Assembly (NCBI GenBank): GCA_011376105.1 | Contig: DRPG01000548.1 | Location: 1-35,035, forward strand | Length of the DNA: 35,035 nucleotides | Direction: 5' to 3' | Source: Deltaproteobacteria bacterium | GTDB lineage: Bacteria; Myxococcota_A; UBA796; GCA-2862545 | Part shown: piece after piece, positions 1 through 7,979 of the stretch | Layout: each line of letters begins with the position of its first letter | Position numbering within the stretch: position 1 is the first letter of the stretch | The notes under the pieces: model-generated | Told to the model about the DNA's origin: nothing | Database searches by the model: none | Seen by the model: the letters and a program-made list of their open reading frames with translations, nothing else | Made by a program: the position numbers and the translations under genes

Positions 1-1
1 C

Positions 2-3000
2 CGCCACGACTGGCGGCGGGGCACCCGTGGCCACACCGAGATCCCCAGCTCATCGGATCGGAGCCAGGAGGCTGTGCTGTACGGTGAGCTCCGGATGCTC
101 CTGGGGGGCGCGACCTCGATCGCGGGCTCGAGCTCCGAGGGCGAGGGTCTGATGCGCAACCTCGACGACGCTGCTCTCAACGAGGGCCTGGGGGGTTGGG
201 AGGTCGGCTACGAGACCTTCCCCCTCGGCGACATCGACGGCGATCTGTACGCCAGCGGATGTGATGGCTACTACATCGATCCTCCCTGGGTCCTCGACGA
301 CCGGATCTACCTGCCCCACATCTCGGAGGGCATCGACGCAGAGGCGAACAACGAGTTCCGCTGTCTGTCGGGCATCGATCCGGGCGGCGAGGATCTGATC
401 GCCGACAACACCTCGATCATCCACGGGATCGGCCTGACCACCAGCGACGTGGCCGAGGTCAGCCGGGAGGGGGCTCACCTGGTGTGGTCTCCGCGCTCGA
501 ACGTCTCTCTGTACGGAGAGACCGCGCAGGTGGTGCTGTACGACAACCTGGCGGTGCCCATCGCGCTGGGCACCGACTGGGTGCCGTCCGGCTCGGGGAC
601 CCTGCTGCGGGAGCTGCAGTGTGCGGATCAGCTCAACCGGGATCAGTACGGTGGTCACTTCAGCGATCGTGATCTGTGGTTGATGGTCACGCGCAACGCG
701 GCGGTGGCCACGGGCTCCGACGGCCAGCTTGGGCGCCTGCGGGAGGGTTTCATCGCCGACGTGGCGATCTTCGCCAAGGGTGGGGCCGAGCTGCACCGCG
801 CGGTGATCGAAGCCGACATCCCTGATGTTCAGCTGGTCCTGCGGGGCAGCGAGCCGCTGACCGGGGACGCGGATCTGATCTCCGGGCTGCTGTCTCCGGC
901 CGACTACAGCGCCTGCGAGGCCCTGGATGACTGCGTCTCAGAGCACGTCGTCTGCATGGACACCCTCTCCTTGGCGGCGGTGGAGGCAGCGGTGGGTGGG
1001 GGCGCCTACGATCTGACGATCTGCGGGGTCCCCGCCGGCGAGCCCACCTGCGTGCCCCTGCGGGAGGACGAGGATGGTGACGGGCTGATCTACCCCGTCT
1101 CCACCCTCAACGATCTCGATCAGGACGGGGTCGAGGACAGCGTCGACAACTGCGTGGACGTGTTCAACCCCGGCCGGCCGGTGGACGGCTACGTCCAGAC
1201 TGACGTCGACGGCGACAGCATCGGAGACGCCTGCGATCGCTGCCCGATGGATCCCGGAGGGGCCTGTACCTGGCTCGATCCTGACGGAGACGGGATCGAG
1301 GGCCTCGACGACAACTGTCCGGGGATCGCCAACGCCGATCAGGCCGACACCGACAACGACCTGCTCGGGGACGCCTGTGATGCCTGCCCCGACTTCTGGT
1401 CACCTCAGGGGGCCTGCCTTGAGAGCGTCTATGATCTGAAGCAGGGGCTGCTGGCTGAGGGTCAGAGCGTGGTGTTGGGCGACATGTTGGTCACCGCGGT
1501 GAGCAGCAGCGGCGTGTACATGCAGCTGTCCGAGGACGCGGCGAGCTATGCAGGCCCCGACTACTCCGGGATCTATGCCTACATGCCGAGCATCGATCCC
1601 AAGCCGGTGCGCGGCGACATCATCCAGATCGACGGGGTGGTGAACGACTTCAACGGCCAGCTGCAGCTGTCCTCGGTCGCCGGCTGGTCCCTGCAGTCCG
1701 CGGGCGAGCCCGATCCCTCTCCGGTGGTGGCGGGCCCCGCCGACGTGCAGACCGGGGGGCTCCTGCAGTGGCCGCTCGAGTCAGTGGTGGTGTCGGTCGA
1801 GGACGTGACCGTGACCTCCCTGGATCTAGCGCCGGGCCCAGGCGACGACGCACAGCACAACGAGTTCGAGGTCGACGGTGGGCTCCGGATCGACGATCAG
1901 CTGTACTCGATCGAGCCCTACCCCGCCCTCGGTGAGCGCTTCGCGTCCCTGACCGGGGTGCTGCGCTATGGCAACGGCGACAGCAAGCTTGAGCCCCGGG
2001 ACGCGTCCGACGTCGTGGCCGGGGCCCCCACCATCGAGTCCCTCGATCCTGAGGTCGTGTATGTCGAGTCCGGGATCACCACCGATCAGCTGCTGACCGT
2101 TCGCCTGATCCGGGTCGCGGGCCAGGACGAGGTGATCTCCCTGAGCTGTGCACCGGCTCCGATCGTGAGCTGTCCGGCCACGGTGACGGTGCCCTCCGGA
2201 GATCAGGAGGCGGCGGTCGAGATCACCTCGGGGCTCGCCTCCCAGATCCCCGCCGTGGTCACCGCCACGCTCAACGGCTCGAACGCGCTCGCCGAGGTGT
2301 ATGTCTACGACGACGCTTCGCCCCGCTCGGTGGTGGCCCTCAGCCCCGATCCAATGGGGATCGCGCCCGACACCGTCGCGCCGATGGCCGTCACGCTGGA
2401 TCTACCGGCGGCGTCCGGCGGCGCGGTGGTGGATCTGGCCGCGAGCAACGGGCTGGTCTCGGTCCCCGCGACGGTCACGGTGCCCGCCGGCGAGCTCGAG
2501 GCGGTCTTTGATGTGACCGCCGGCCCCAACCAGGGAGCGGAGCTGATCACTGCGTCTCTGGGTGGATCGTTCACCTCTGCGGTGGTCGACGTCGATCCGG
2601 CGTCCGTCGGGGTGGGTCTGATCTTCAGCGAGTACCTCGAGGGCAGCACCGGGACCAACAAGTACGTCGAGATCAAGAACGTCGATCCTCTAGCCATCGA
2701 TCTGTCGACCTGCGAGGTCAACGTCTACAGCAACGGAGCAGCCTCACCGAGCAACACCATCGCTTTGAGCGCGGCGGTGCTGGCCAACGGAGATCTGTTC
2801 CTGTTGTGCAACAGCTCCGCCACGTTCTCGACCTACGCCCCCTGCGATCAGTCCTCGGGCTCGCTGAACTTCAACGGAAACGACGCGGTGGATCTGATCT
2901 GCGGGGGGATCACCCAGGACGTGATCGGCCAGATCGGCTTCGATCCGGGGAGCACCTGGGGCAGCGGCGCTGAGGTGACCCGGGACGGGGTGCTGCGCCG

Positions 3001-3118
3001 GGACTGCGCGATCAACATGGGCGACACCGACGGCTCCGATCCCTTCGATCCCGCCGTCGAGTGGATCGGTGGGATCACCGATGACGCGTCGGAGCTCGGG
3101 CTCGACACCTGTCCGTAG
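2..3118 (+). CDS. Secreted amidohydrolase / TSP3 / OB-like / lamin-tail fusion (5' end outside window)
   Basis: The frame is open back to base 2, so the GTG at 74 is probably internal and the true start lies upstream. The first part (to about nt 800) looks like the C-terminal half of a metal-dependent amidohydrolase of the COG0402 deaminase group: IIHGIGLT carries a likely metal His, VWSPRSN is a family motif, ALGTDW carries the conserved Asp, and the domain closes with RNAAVATGSDGQLGRLREG. The N-terminal HxH would be off the window. Next come Asp-rich thrombospondin type-3 calcium repeats (nt 1068-1410, DGDGI/DNCPG style), an OB-like segment (nt 1430-2020), two Ig-like repeats (nt 2030-2600), and a lamin-tail-like domain (FSEYLEGSTGTNKYVEIKN) to the end. 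Such exported multidomain proteins are typical of Myxococcota and relatives. Substrate is unknown. The domain calls are by motif, and the fusion is continuous in one frame. Confidence 0.85.
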   Translation, partial: RHDWRRGTRGHTEIPSSSDRSQEAVLYGELRMLLGGATSIAGSSSEGEGLMRNLDDAALNEGLGGWEVGYETFPLGDIDGDLYASGCDGYYIDPPWVLDDRIYLPHISEGIDAEANNEFRCLSGIDPGGEDLIADNTSIIHGIGLTTSDVAEVSREGAHLVWSPRSNVSLYGETAQVVLYDNLAVPIALGTDWVPSGSGTLLRELQCADQLNRDQYGGHFSDRDLWLMVTRNAAVATGSDGQLGRLREGFIADVAIFAKGGAELHRAVIEADIPDVQLVLRGSEPLTGDADLISGLLSPADYSACEALDDCVSEHVVCMDTLSLAAVEAAVGGGAYDLTICGVPAGEPTCVPLREDEDGDGLIYPVSTLNDLDQDGVEDSVDNCVDVFNPGRPVDGYVQTDVDGDSIGDACDRCPMDPGGACTWLDPDGDGIEGLDDNCPGIANADQADTDNDLLGDACDACPDFWSPQGACLESVYDLKQGLLAEGQSVVLGDMLVTAVSSSGVYMQLSEDAASYAGPDYSGIYAYMPSIDPKPVRGDIIQIDGVVNDFNGQLQLSSVAGWSLQSAGEPDPSPVVAGPADVQTGGLLQWPLESVVVSVEDVTVTSLDLAPGPGDDAQHNEFEVDGGLRIDDQLYSIEPYPALGERFASLTGVLRYGNGDSKLEPRDASDVVAGAPTIESLDPEVVYVESGITTDQLLTVRLIRVAGQDEVISLSCAPAPIVSCPATVTVPSGDQEAAVEITSGLASQIPAVVTATLNGSNALAEVYVYDDASPRSVVALSPDPMGIAPDTVAPMAVTLDLPAASGGAVVDLAASNGLVSVPATVTVPAGELEAVFDVTAGPNQGAELITASLGGSFTSAVVDVDPASVGVGLIFSEYLEGSTGTNKYVEIKNVDPLAIDLSTCEVNVYSNGAASPSNTIALSAAVLANGDLFLLCNSSATFSTYAPCDQSSGSLNFNGNDAVDLICGGITQDVIGQIGFDPGSTWGSGAEVTRDGVLRRDCAINMGDTDGSDPFDPAVEWIGGITDDASELGLDTCP

Positions 3119-3155
3119 CTCCTCGTGATCGCGTCTCGTCCCTGGCCCTCCCTCC

Positions 3156-3169
3156 GATCGGGGCCGATC
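3156..3169. terminator. Small palindrome between convergent genes
   Basis: GATCGG GG CCGATC forms a short perfect inverted repeat 38 bp after the hydrolase stop, facing the lipoprotein gene on the other strand. No T-tract follows. A role as a bidirectional terminator is only a guess, because GATC-rich palindromes are common in this genome. Confidence 0.25.
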
Positions 3170-3270
3170 TGCGGGGGCTAGCGCGGGGCGCGTGCCGGAG
3201 GTGACGCACCACCAGCTCCCTCGGGTCCGCCGGTCCCCGGGCCTGCGCGGGAGCCGATCGTGGCCTGGGA

Positions 3271-3729
3271 TCAGGTGCCCTGGATGCTCAACACCAGGGT
3301 CAGGGTCCGGTGATCCCCCGAGCGCGCGATCGAGACCCCCACCCGTCGATCCACCGCGATGTTCGATGAGATGGACGGAGTGCCAAGATCTTCGCTGTAG
3401 CTCACCTCGTGCCCTGCGGCCTCGAGCAGCCTCCGGTAGCGCCCGAGCAGCAGCGCGTCGGACACGCTCGGGGTGAGCTCGTAGATCAGGGTGGTGGTCT
3501 GGGTGCCCGCCACGGACAGCGACAGCGACTGGTGCAGCGAGCCCTCCCCGGGCTCCAGTGGGGGCAGGGGGAAGCCCTTGGGGTGGATCGGGATCTTGGC
3601 GTCGCCCTCCGGAGCGCCGGCTGTGTCGTCGTTGGCTACACCGTCTCCACCGGAACCAAAGATCGCTCTGGACAGCCCCGAACAGCCCAGGGAGGTGAGC
3701 AGAGCGAGGGCGAAGAGGAGCTTGCGCAT
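3271..3729 (-). CDS. Small lipoprotein, unknown function
   Basis: 152 aa. The ATG at 3729 is preceded by GGAGGACAG and gives a standard lipoprotein signal, MRKLLFALALLTSLGCSG, with the lipobox Cys at residue 17; upstream in-frame codons were rejected because they would bury the signal. After a Gly/Asp-rich linker the mature protein has a compact region with QSLSLSVAGTQTTTLIYEL, then a helix LLLGRYRRLLEAAGHEVS and a beta-rich end SGDHRTLTLVLSIQG. This pattern could be a small alpha/beta domain, but I do not recognise the family. The gene is divergent from trpS across an 89-bp gap and convergent with the upstream hydrolase. A possible -10 (TGTAAT, minus strand, 3748-3753) would give a very short leader. 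Confidence 0.75.
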   Translation of the reverse strand: MRKLLFALALLTSLGCSGLSRAIFGSGGDGVANDDTAGAPEGDAKIPIHPKGFPLPPLEPGEGSLHQSLSLSVAGTQTTTLIYELTPSVSDALLLGRYRRLLEAAGHEVSYSEDLGTPSISSNIAVDRRVGVSIARSGDHRTLTLVLSIQGT

Positions 3730-3818
3730 CTGTCCTCCGGGGAGCCTATTACATGCAGCGGGGCCGGGGTGTTCCCCCTGGCGCGTGGCCACCAGGTGTG
3801 GTCTGACAGGAGGAAGGT

Positions 3819-4832
3819 GTGTCAGCCAAGCGGATCTCCCTGACCGGCATCAAGCCTACCGGAAGCCCCCATGTGGGCAACTGGCTGGGCATGTTCCTGC
3901 CGGCGCTGGAGCTCGCAGAGCGCCCGGACGTCTCAGCCGCCTACTTCATCGCAGACTACCATGCGCTGACGACCGTGCGCGACGCTGAGCAGATGCGCTC
4001 GCTCACCCGGGAGGTCGCGGCGAGCTGGCTCGCCTTTGGCCTCGATCCGGAGCGCACCTTGTTCTACCGACAGTCGGATCTGCCCGAGGTCTTCGAGCTG
4101 GCGTGGGTGCTGGCCTGCAACACGCCGAAGGGGTTCATGAACAAGGCCCACGCCTACAAGGCCATGCGCGACGCCAACCTTGAGGCCGGCGAGGACGAAG
4201 ACGCGGGCGTGAACATGGGCCTGTACACCTACCCGATCCTCATGGCCGCAGACATCCTGGTCGTCGACGCCGACGTGGTGCCGGTGGGCAAGGATCAGGT
4301 GCAGCACGTGGAGATCGCGAGGGACATCGCTCGGCGGATCAACCACACCTTCGGGGAGGGCACCCTGAAGCTGCCCACCGCTGAGCTCAAGCCTCAGAGC
4401 GCCTGGGTCCCGGGCACCGACGGCCGCAAGATGAGCAAGAGCTACGACAACACCCTGCCTTGTTTCCTCTCTGGCAAAAAGCTGCGCAGGGCCGTGATGC
4501 GGATCGTGACCGACAGCACCCCCCCCGAGGTCCCCAAGGACCCAGATACCTCCCTGATCTTCCAGATCCACCGATCGGTGATCTCCTCCGGGGAGGCCGA
4601 GGCGCTCGCGGAGCGGTACCGGCGTGGGATCAGCTGGGGGGAGGCGAAGCAGGCCCTGTACGAGTCCCTGGAGGCGGGCCTGGCCGAGCCCCGGGAGCGC
4701 TATGAGGCGCTGCGTCAGGATCCCGACGCCATCGAGGAGCTGCTCCGCGAGGGGGCGAGGCGTGCCCGGGGCCTGGCCGCTCCGGTGCTGGCTCGCGTGC
4801 GCGCCGCGGTGGGGGCCGGGCCCCGGGGCTAG
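3819..4832 (+). CDS. trpS: Tryptophan--tRNA ligase
   Basis: 337 aa, normal length for bacterial TrpRS. It charges tRNA-Trp with tryptophan using ATP in the cytoplasm. Class I signatures are both present: the HIGH-type motif in TGIKPTGSPHVGNWLG near the N-terminus and KMSKS in GRKMSKSYDNTLP. The dimer and tryptophan-pocket regions (YTYPILMAADILVVDADVVPVGKDQ, QHVEIARDIARRIN) are intact. The GTG start is supported by ACAGGAGGAAGG a few bases upstream. The gene stands alone, with no trp biosynthesis neighbours, so it probably is a housekeeping copy. It ends directly before a long octamer repeat array, then a strong palindrome that may terminate it. Confidence 0.97.
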   Translation: MSAKRISLTGIKPTGSPHVGNWLGMFLPALELAERPDVSAAYFIADYHALTTVRDAEQMRSLTREVAASWLAFGLDPERTLFYRQSDLPEVFELAWVLACNTPKGFMNKAHAYKAMRDANLEAGEDEDAGVNMGLYTYPILMAADILVVDADVVPVGKDQVQHVEIARDIARRINHTFGEGTLKLPTAELKPQSAWVPGTDGRKMSKSYDNTLPCFLSGKKLRRAVMRIVTDSTPPEVPKDPDTSLIFQIHRSVISSGEAEALAERYRRGISWGEAKQALYESLEAGLAEPRERYEALRQDPDAIEELLREGARRARGLAAPVLARVRAAVGAGPRG

Positions 4833-4833
4833 G

Positions 4834-5017
4834 GAGCGCCGGAGCGCTGGAGCGCTGGGGCGCTGGAGCGCCGGAGCGCTGGAGCACCGAAGCGCTGGAG
4901 CGCCGGAGCGCTGGAGCACCGAAGCGCTGGAGCACCGAAGCGCTGGAGCGCTGGAGCGCTGAAGCACCGAAGCGCTGAAGCACCGAAGCGCTGGAGCGCC
5001 GGGGCGCTGGAGCGCAG
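4834..5017. repeat. Tandem octamer array, 23 units of 8 bp
   Basis: Twenty-three uninterrupted 8-bp units, mainly GAGCGCTG, GAGCGCCG, GAGCACCG, AAGCGCTG and GGGCGCTG, starting one base after the trpS stop codon. Every unit fits RRGCRCYG except the last, GAGCGCAG. GAGCACCG and AAGCACCG are always followed by AAGCGCTG, showing 16-bp higher-order duplication. The period of 8 is not a multiple of 3, so the array is unlikely to be translated. The core AGCGCT is self-complementary, so a transcript or a single strand could fold in many registers. Confidence 0.95.
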
Positions 5018-5047
5018 CTCTCTCGCCCTGGGGCGTTCGTCTCCGGG

Positions 5048-5065
5048 CAGAGGGGGCCCCCTCTG
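5048..5065. terminator. Perfect palindrome downstream of trpS
   Basis: CAGAGGGGG followed at once by CCCCCTCTG, an 18-bp perfect palindrome 30 bp after the octamer array. In RNA it would give a very stable GC hairpin closing over its central bases. There is no T-run after it. Termination of trpS transcription is plausible but inferred. Confidence 0.5.
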
Positions 5066-5292
5066 GGCCGTCAGCGAGGCGTGGGGCGGCCCTGCTGTGG
5101 TCGCTGTGGACCCCCGTGTGCCCGGGGTGTACCCACCGGATCAGCAGCCCAGCGCGATCCACCTCGGCGCCCTCCAGGAGGGGGCGCTGATCGAGGGGTT
5201 GATCAAGCGCGCGCCGGAAGGGATCACCCTGTGTGTGGGCTGCGGCGGCCCCAGAAGGCAGACCCACCTGCTGCGCGTGATACCCAGAGGGG

Positions 5293-5907
5293 GTGACGTT
5301 CTCAACCCTGGCGCAGACCACGATCTTTGCCGACGAGCCGGTCAAGGGCTCGCGGTTCATCGGGCTCGCTGCGCCCGCCGGTGACGAGGCCGCCGCCCTG
5401 GCCACGGTGGAGGGGGCCCGGGCCCGCTGGCCCGACGCCACCCACCACACCTGGGCGTTCCGCCTCCGGGGCGGGCGCCACCGCCACAGCGACGATGGGG
5501 AGCCCGGTGGATCCGCCGGTCGGCCGATCCTCGCCCAGATCGACGGCCACGGGCTGGTCGACGTGGTGGTGGTGGTGGTGCGATGGTTCGGCGGCACCAA
5601 GCTGGGGGTCGGTGGCCTGATCCGGGCCTATGGGGCCGCGGCAGGGCGCACCCTCGATCGGGCCCCGATCCTCGAGGTGGTGCCCCACGTCGATCTGATC
5701 CTCACTCATTCCTACGATGACATCGGCGCGATCGGCGCGGTGGTGGGCTCCTGGGGCCTGGAGGTGATCGACACCCGCTGGGGAGCCTCGGTGCAGCAGG
5801 TCCTGCGGGTGCCGGAGGCACGCCGGCGTGCGCTGATCGACACCCTCCGGGATCGCACCGGGGGGCGGGTCGACATCGAGCCCTTCGGGGCGGAGGATCC
5901 CCCCTGA
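5293..5907 (+). CDS. YigZ/IMPACT family protein (UPF0029)
   Basis: 204 aa, matching the usual length of bacterial YigZ/YvyE proteins. The N-terminal IMPACT domain is clear: THHTWAFRL, then DDGEPGGSAGRPILAQI and VVVVVRWFGGTKLGVGGLIRAYG, the family signature. A C-terminal ferredoxin-like domain follows (VDLILTHSYDDIGAIGAVV to the end). In eukaryotes IMPACT regulates Gcn2 during translation stress; the bacterial role is not settled. The start is the GTG at 5293 after AGAGGGGG. The downstream neighbour is convergent, with a perfect palindrome in the 31-bp gap. Confidence 0.9.
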   Translation: MTFSTLAQTTIFADEPVKGSRFIGLAAPAGDEAAALATVEGARARWPDATHHTWAFRLRGGRHRHSDDGEPGGSAGRPILAQIDGHGLVDVVVVVVRWFGGTKLGVGGLIRAYGAAAGRTLDRAPILEVVPHVDLILTHSYDDIGAIGAVVGSWGLEVIDTRWGASVQQVLRVPEARRRALIDTLRDRTGGRVDIEPFGAEDPP

Positions 5908-5920
5908 GGGCCGATGCTGT

Positions 5921-5936
5921 CCCCCGCCGGCGGGGG
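5921..5936. terminator. Perfect palindrome between convergent genes
   Basis: CCCCCGCCGGCGGGGG is a perfect 16-bp palindrome filling the gap between the stop of the YigZ-family gene (5907) and the stop of the papain-fold gene (5939). Its position suits a bidirectional terminator, although it has no T-tract on either side. Confidence 0.5.
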
Positions 5937-5938
5937 CG

Positions 5939-6688
5939 CTAACGCTGCTCCGCGGTCGCCTCCGCGGGGAGCCGTGGGCTCGGGGCGGGCCCGGGGAGGC
6001 TCCTGAGGTGCTCGGCGTAGCGCTGGCGCGCTGCCTCGTTGGCCGCCACCGGCTGCAGCTCGGTCAGCTCCAGCACCTTCGCCGGCTCCAGCACGTCGCG
6101 ATCGAGCAACAGCGGGACCCGGTGGTGGGTGGTAGGCAGCACCGGGGCCGCCTCGCCGAGGGCCGCCCGCAGGAACGCATCGGCGATCTCGGTGCAGTAG
6201 TAGCTGTCGTCGCCGGGCATGAAGTCGTAGTCGTAGGGCTTGCCCACCAGGGCGTGCAGGTGCTCGATCCCACGAGCCGCGGCCTCGGGGCTGAGCTCCG
6301 GGTGGCGGAGCACCACCCAGGTGTCGCGCTCGAAGCGCTCGAAGAAGTGATCCAGGGTCTCCTCGATCACGCCGGTGAAGCGCTCGCTGGCCCCGAGCAT
6401 CCTCGCGATCGCGTCTCGGGTGCTGCCCAGCCAGCCCCGCATGGTCTTCTCGGTGGCCATGCTGTGGATCATCTTGCCCTCGCCGATATACACCCCGATG
6501 TGGGACAACAGGCCGTTGTTCCCCAGCAGGAGCAGATCGCCCGGAGCGAGCTTGGGCAGCAGCGACTGCAGCGCCCCGCCCCGGATCCGGGGCAGGCCAT
6601 CCACGCTGTCGTGGTGGCCCCCGATCGTCCACATCAGCTTCAGGAGGAAGCGCAGGATCTCCCTGCGGATGTTCTGTAGCCACCCCAT
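5939..6688 (-). CDS. YiiX/YebB-like permuted papain-fold (NlpC/P60 superfamily) protein
   Basis: 249 aa. The motif order is that of circularly permuted NlpC/P60 enzymes (YiiX-like, PF05708 type): a His-containing strand first, APGDLLLLGNNGLLSHIGVY (His63, with His75 in GKMIHS), and the Cys later in DSYYCTEIADAFL (Cys165). Known relatives are thiol hydrolases acting on peptide, amide or lipid ester bonds; the substrate here is unknown. There is no signal peptide, but the N-terminus (ILRFLLKLMWTIGG) is hydrophobic. The ATG shares one base with the TGA of the upstream leucine-rich-repeat gene and lacks a clear Shine-Dalgarno site, so translation is probably coupled. The C-terminal 40 residues are a Pro/Ala-rich tail. 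Confidence 0.8.
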   Translation of the reverse strand: MGWLQNIRREILRFLLKLMWTIGGHHDSVDGLPRIRGGALQSLLPKLAPGDLLLLGNNGLLSHIGVYIGEGKMIHSMATEKTMRGWLGSTRDAIARMLGASERFTGVIEETLDHFFERFERDTWVVLRHPELSPEAAARGIEHLHALVGKPYDYDFMPGDDSYYCTEIADAFLRAALGEAAPVLPTTHHRVPLLLDRDVLEPAKVLELTELQPVAANEAARQRYAEHLRSLPGPAPSPRLPAEATAEQR

Positions 6689-7818
6689 CAGCGGATCGGA
6701 TCGCTCCCACGAGACCAGTCCTCGCAGCCCACGGTGCCGCGGATCCAGCCGATCCCGTCGGACTGTAGCCCGAGGCGCCGGGCGGCCTCGATCACGTCGA
6801 GCTGATCGTTGTAGTGAAGCACGACCCGCTGGAGCGCAGGGAAGGTCGCCAGCGTCTCCATGCCCTCGGCGGTGACCGCGCTCTGGCGCAGATCGAGGGT
6901 GCGCAGGGACGGCAGGTGGGCGAGGTGGGACAGCCCGGCGTCGGTGACCCGGGTGTGCTGCAGCGACAGGGTCTTCAGGGCGCTGAGGCCCGCGAGGTGT
7001 CGCAGGCTGTCGTCGTCGACGTCGGTGTAGGACAGCTCGAGGACCTCGAGCCTCCGCAGCCCCGCGAGGTGAGCCAGCCCCTCACCGTGCACGCCATCGA
7101 ACGCGTGCAGGCCGAGGTAGGTCAGCCGCCGGAGCCCGGCTAGGTGCACCAGCCCCGCGTCGGTGACGGTGTTCGACTCGTGGGAGCGGACCCCGATCTC
7201 GAGCACCTGCAGCTGGGTGAGCTCCGACAGGGGCTCCATCGCTGCGTCGTCGAGATGATCTCCCTCGAAGGTGAGGTACCGCAGGTTCCTCCACTGAGCC
7301 AGGGGCTTGAGGTTCCGGGGCGCGGTGTAGAAACCCAAGTGGATCCCCGGTAGATCGGCAGCATCCAGCTCGGCGAGGAGCTGGGGCAGCGCAGCCTCCG
7401 GCACGTAGGAGGTGCGCATGTGGAGATCCGGCCGGCCGAGATCCCGCGCTGGATCGGCGGGCTGCAGGGTGCACCCGTCCCAGACGTAGATCCCGAGCAG
7501 GGCCTCGTCGTCGAGGGTGATCCCCTCGAGCAGGGCGTCGGTGGCGGTCCGGGGCTGCTGGGACGGTGGGCTCTCAGGGGACGGACGGGTCGCCTCCACG
7601 ATCAGGGGAGGAGCCACGGGGGGCGCCCGGCGAGCGGTGTAGTCGATCTCGGGCTGGGGCTGGAGCCTCGGTGCCAGCTGTAGCGCTGCGGGCAGCACCG
7701 ACAGCCACGCCACCGTCCACAGGCCCGGGTGGGCGGTCAGGCGTGCGATCCGGGGGCTCTCGTGGGGGCTCTCGTGGGGGCTCTCGTGGGGGCTTTTGCG
7801 ATGGGGGGATTGGGTCAC
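6688..7818 (-). CDS. Membrane-anchored leucine-rich repeat protein
   Basis: 376 aa from the GTG at 7818, chosen because CCGGAGG lies 5 bases upstream; a longer frame to 7911 has no ribosome site and starts inside a likely promoter. A His/Glu/Ser/Pro tandem repeat (residues 9-22) precedes one hydrophobic helix (LWTVAWLSVLPAALQLA, about residues 30-50) and a Pro-rich linker. The second half has about eight leucine-rich repeats of the cysteine-containing/RNI-like length, for example LSHLAHLPSLRTLDLRQSAV and LAGLSALKTLSLQHTRV. Such domains bind proteins. The topology suggests a short cytoplasmic tail with the repeats outside the inner membrane. It is coupled to the papain-fold gene after it, so the pair may work together. 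Confidence 0.8.
   Translation of the reverse strand: MTQSPHRKSPHESPHESPHESPRIARLTAHPGLWTVAWLSVLPAALQLAPRLQPQPEIDYTARRAPPVAPPLIVEATRPSPESPPSQQPRTATDALLEGITLDDEALLGIYVWDGCTLQPADPARDLGRPDLHMRTSYVPEAALPQLLAELDAADLPGIHLGFYTAPRNLKPLAQWRNLRYLTFEGDHLDDAAMEPLSELTQLQVLEIGVRSHESNTVTDAGLVHLAGLRRLTYLGLHAFDGVHGEGLAHLAGLRRLEVLELSYTDVDDDSLRHLAGLSALKTLSLQHTRVTDAGLSHLAHLPSLRTLDLRQSAVTAEGMETLATFPALQRVVLHYNDQLDVIEAARRLGLQSDGIGWIRGTVGCEDWSRGSDPIR
7752..7799. repeat. 12-bp tandem repeat inside the LRR gene
   Basis: Three exact copies of GGGGGCTCTCGT (7752-7787) plus a diverged fourth. On the minus strand they encode HESP repeated in frame just ahead of the transmembrane helix. Confidence 0.9.
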
Positions 7819-7889
7819 CCACACCTCCGGGGTCCATTGTGGCCGAGGGAGGCGACAGCGGACACCCCCGCGACGGTTCTTGACCCTAT

Positions 7890-7904
7890 TTGCCAATATA
7901 GCAA
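7890..7904 (-). promoter_or_regulatory. AT-rich imperfect palindrome, candidate promoter/operator of LRR gene
   Basis: TTGCCAATATAGCAA is an AT-rich island with TTGC/GCAA arms in very GC-rich surroundings, 72 bp upstream of the chosen LRR start. Read on the minus strand it contains TATATT, a possible -10. The symmetry would fit a dimeric regulator. No good -35 is seen, so this is a weak call. Confidence 0.35.
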
Positions 7905-7979
7905 CACTCATTGTCGGCCGTGGGTCGGCGTCCTCGGTCGATCAAAGCAGGATGCTGCGATCTCGTGCCACCACAGCGA

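Larger units (their letters stand above)
4833..5292. other. 460-bp intergenic region with repeat array and palindrome
   Basis: Between trpS and the YigZ-family gene. The first 185 bp are the octamer array, followed by a perfect 18-bp palindrome at 5048-5065. The remaining 225 bp have an open frame (5097-5384, plus strand) with a CxxC-like CVGCGG stretch, but it runs 92 bp into the next gene, lacks a Shine-Dalgarno site and matches nothing I know, so I do not call it a gene. A promoter for the downstream gene must lie here, but no clear -35/-10 pair is visible. Confidence 0.7.

Noticed and set aside
4834-5017. CRISPR array
   Set aside because: Units are 8 bp and contiguous, with no spacers, and no cas genes are present.
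5097-5384. 95-codon plus-strand frame with a CVGCGG motif
   Set aside because: No ribosome site, no recognisable family, and it overlaps the start of the YigZ-family gene by 92 bp.
3933-5600. 555-codon open frame on the minus strand across trpS and the octamer array
   Set aside because: Antisense to a clear trpS; its sequence is a low-complexity shadow, including Ser/Ala/Pro runs translated from the array.
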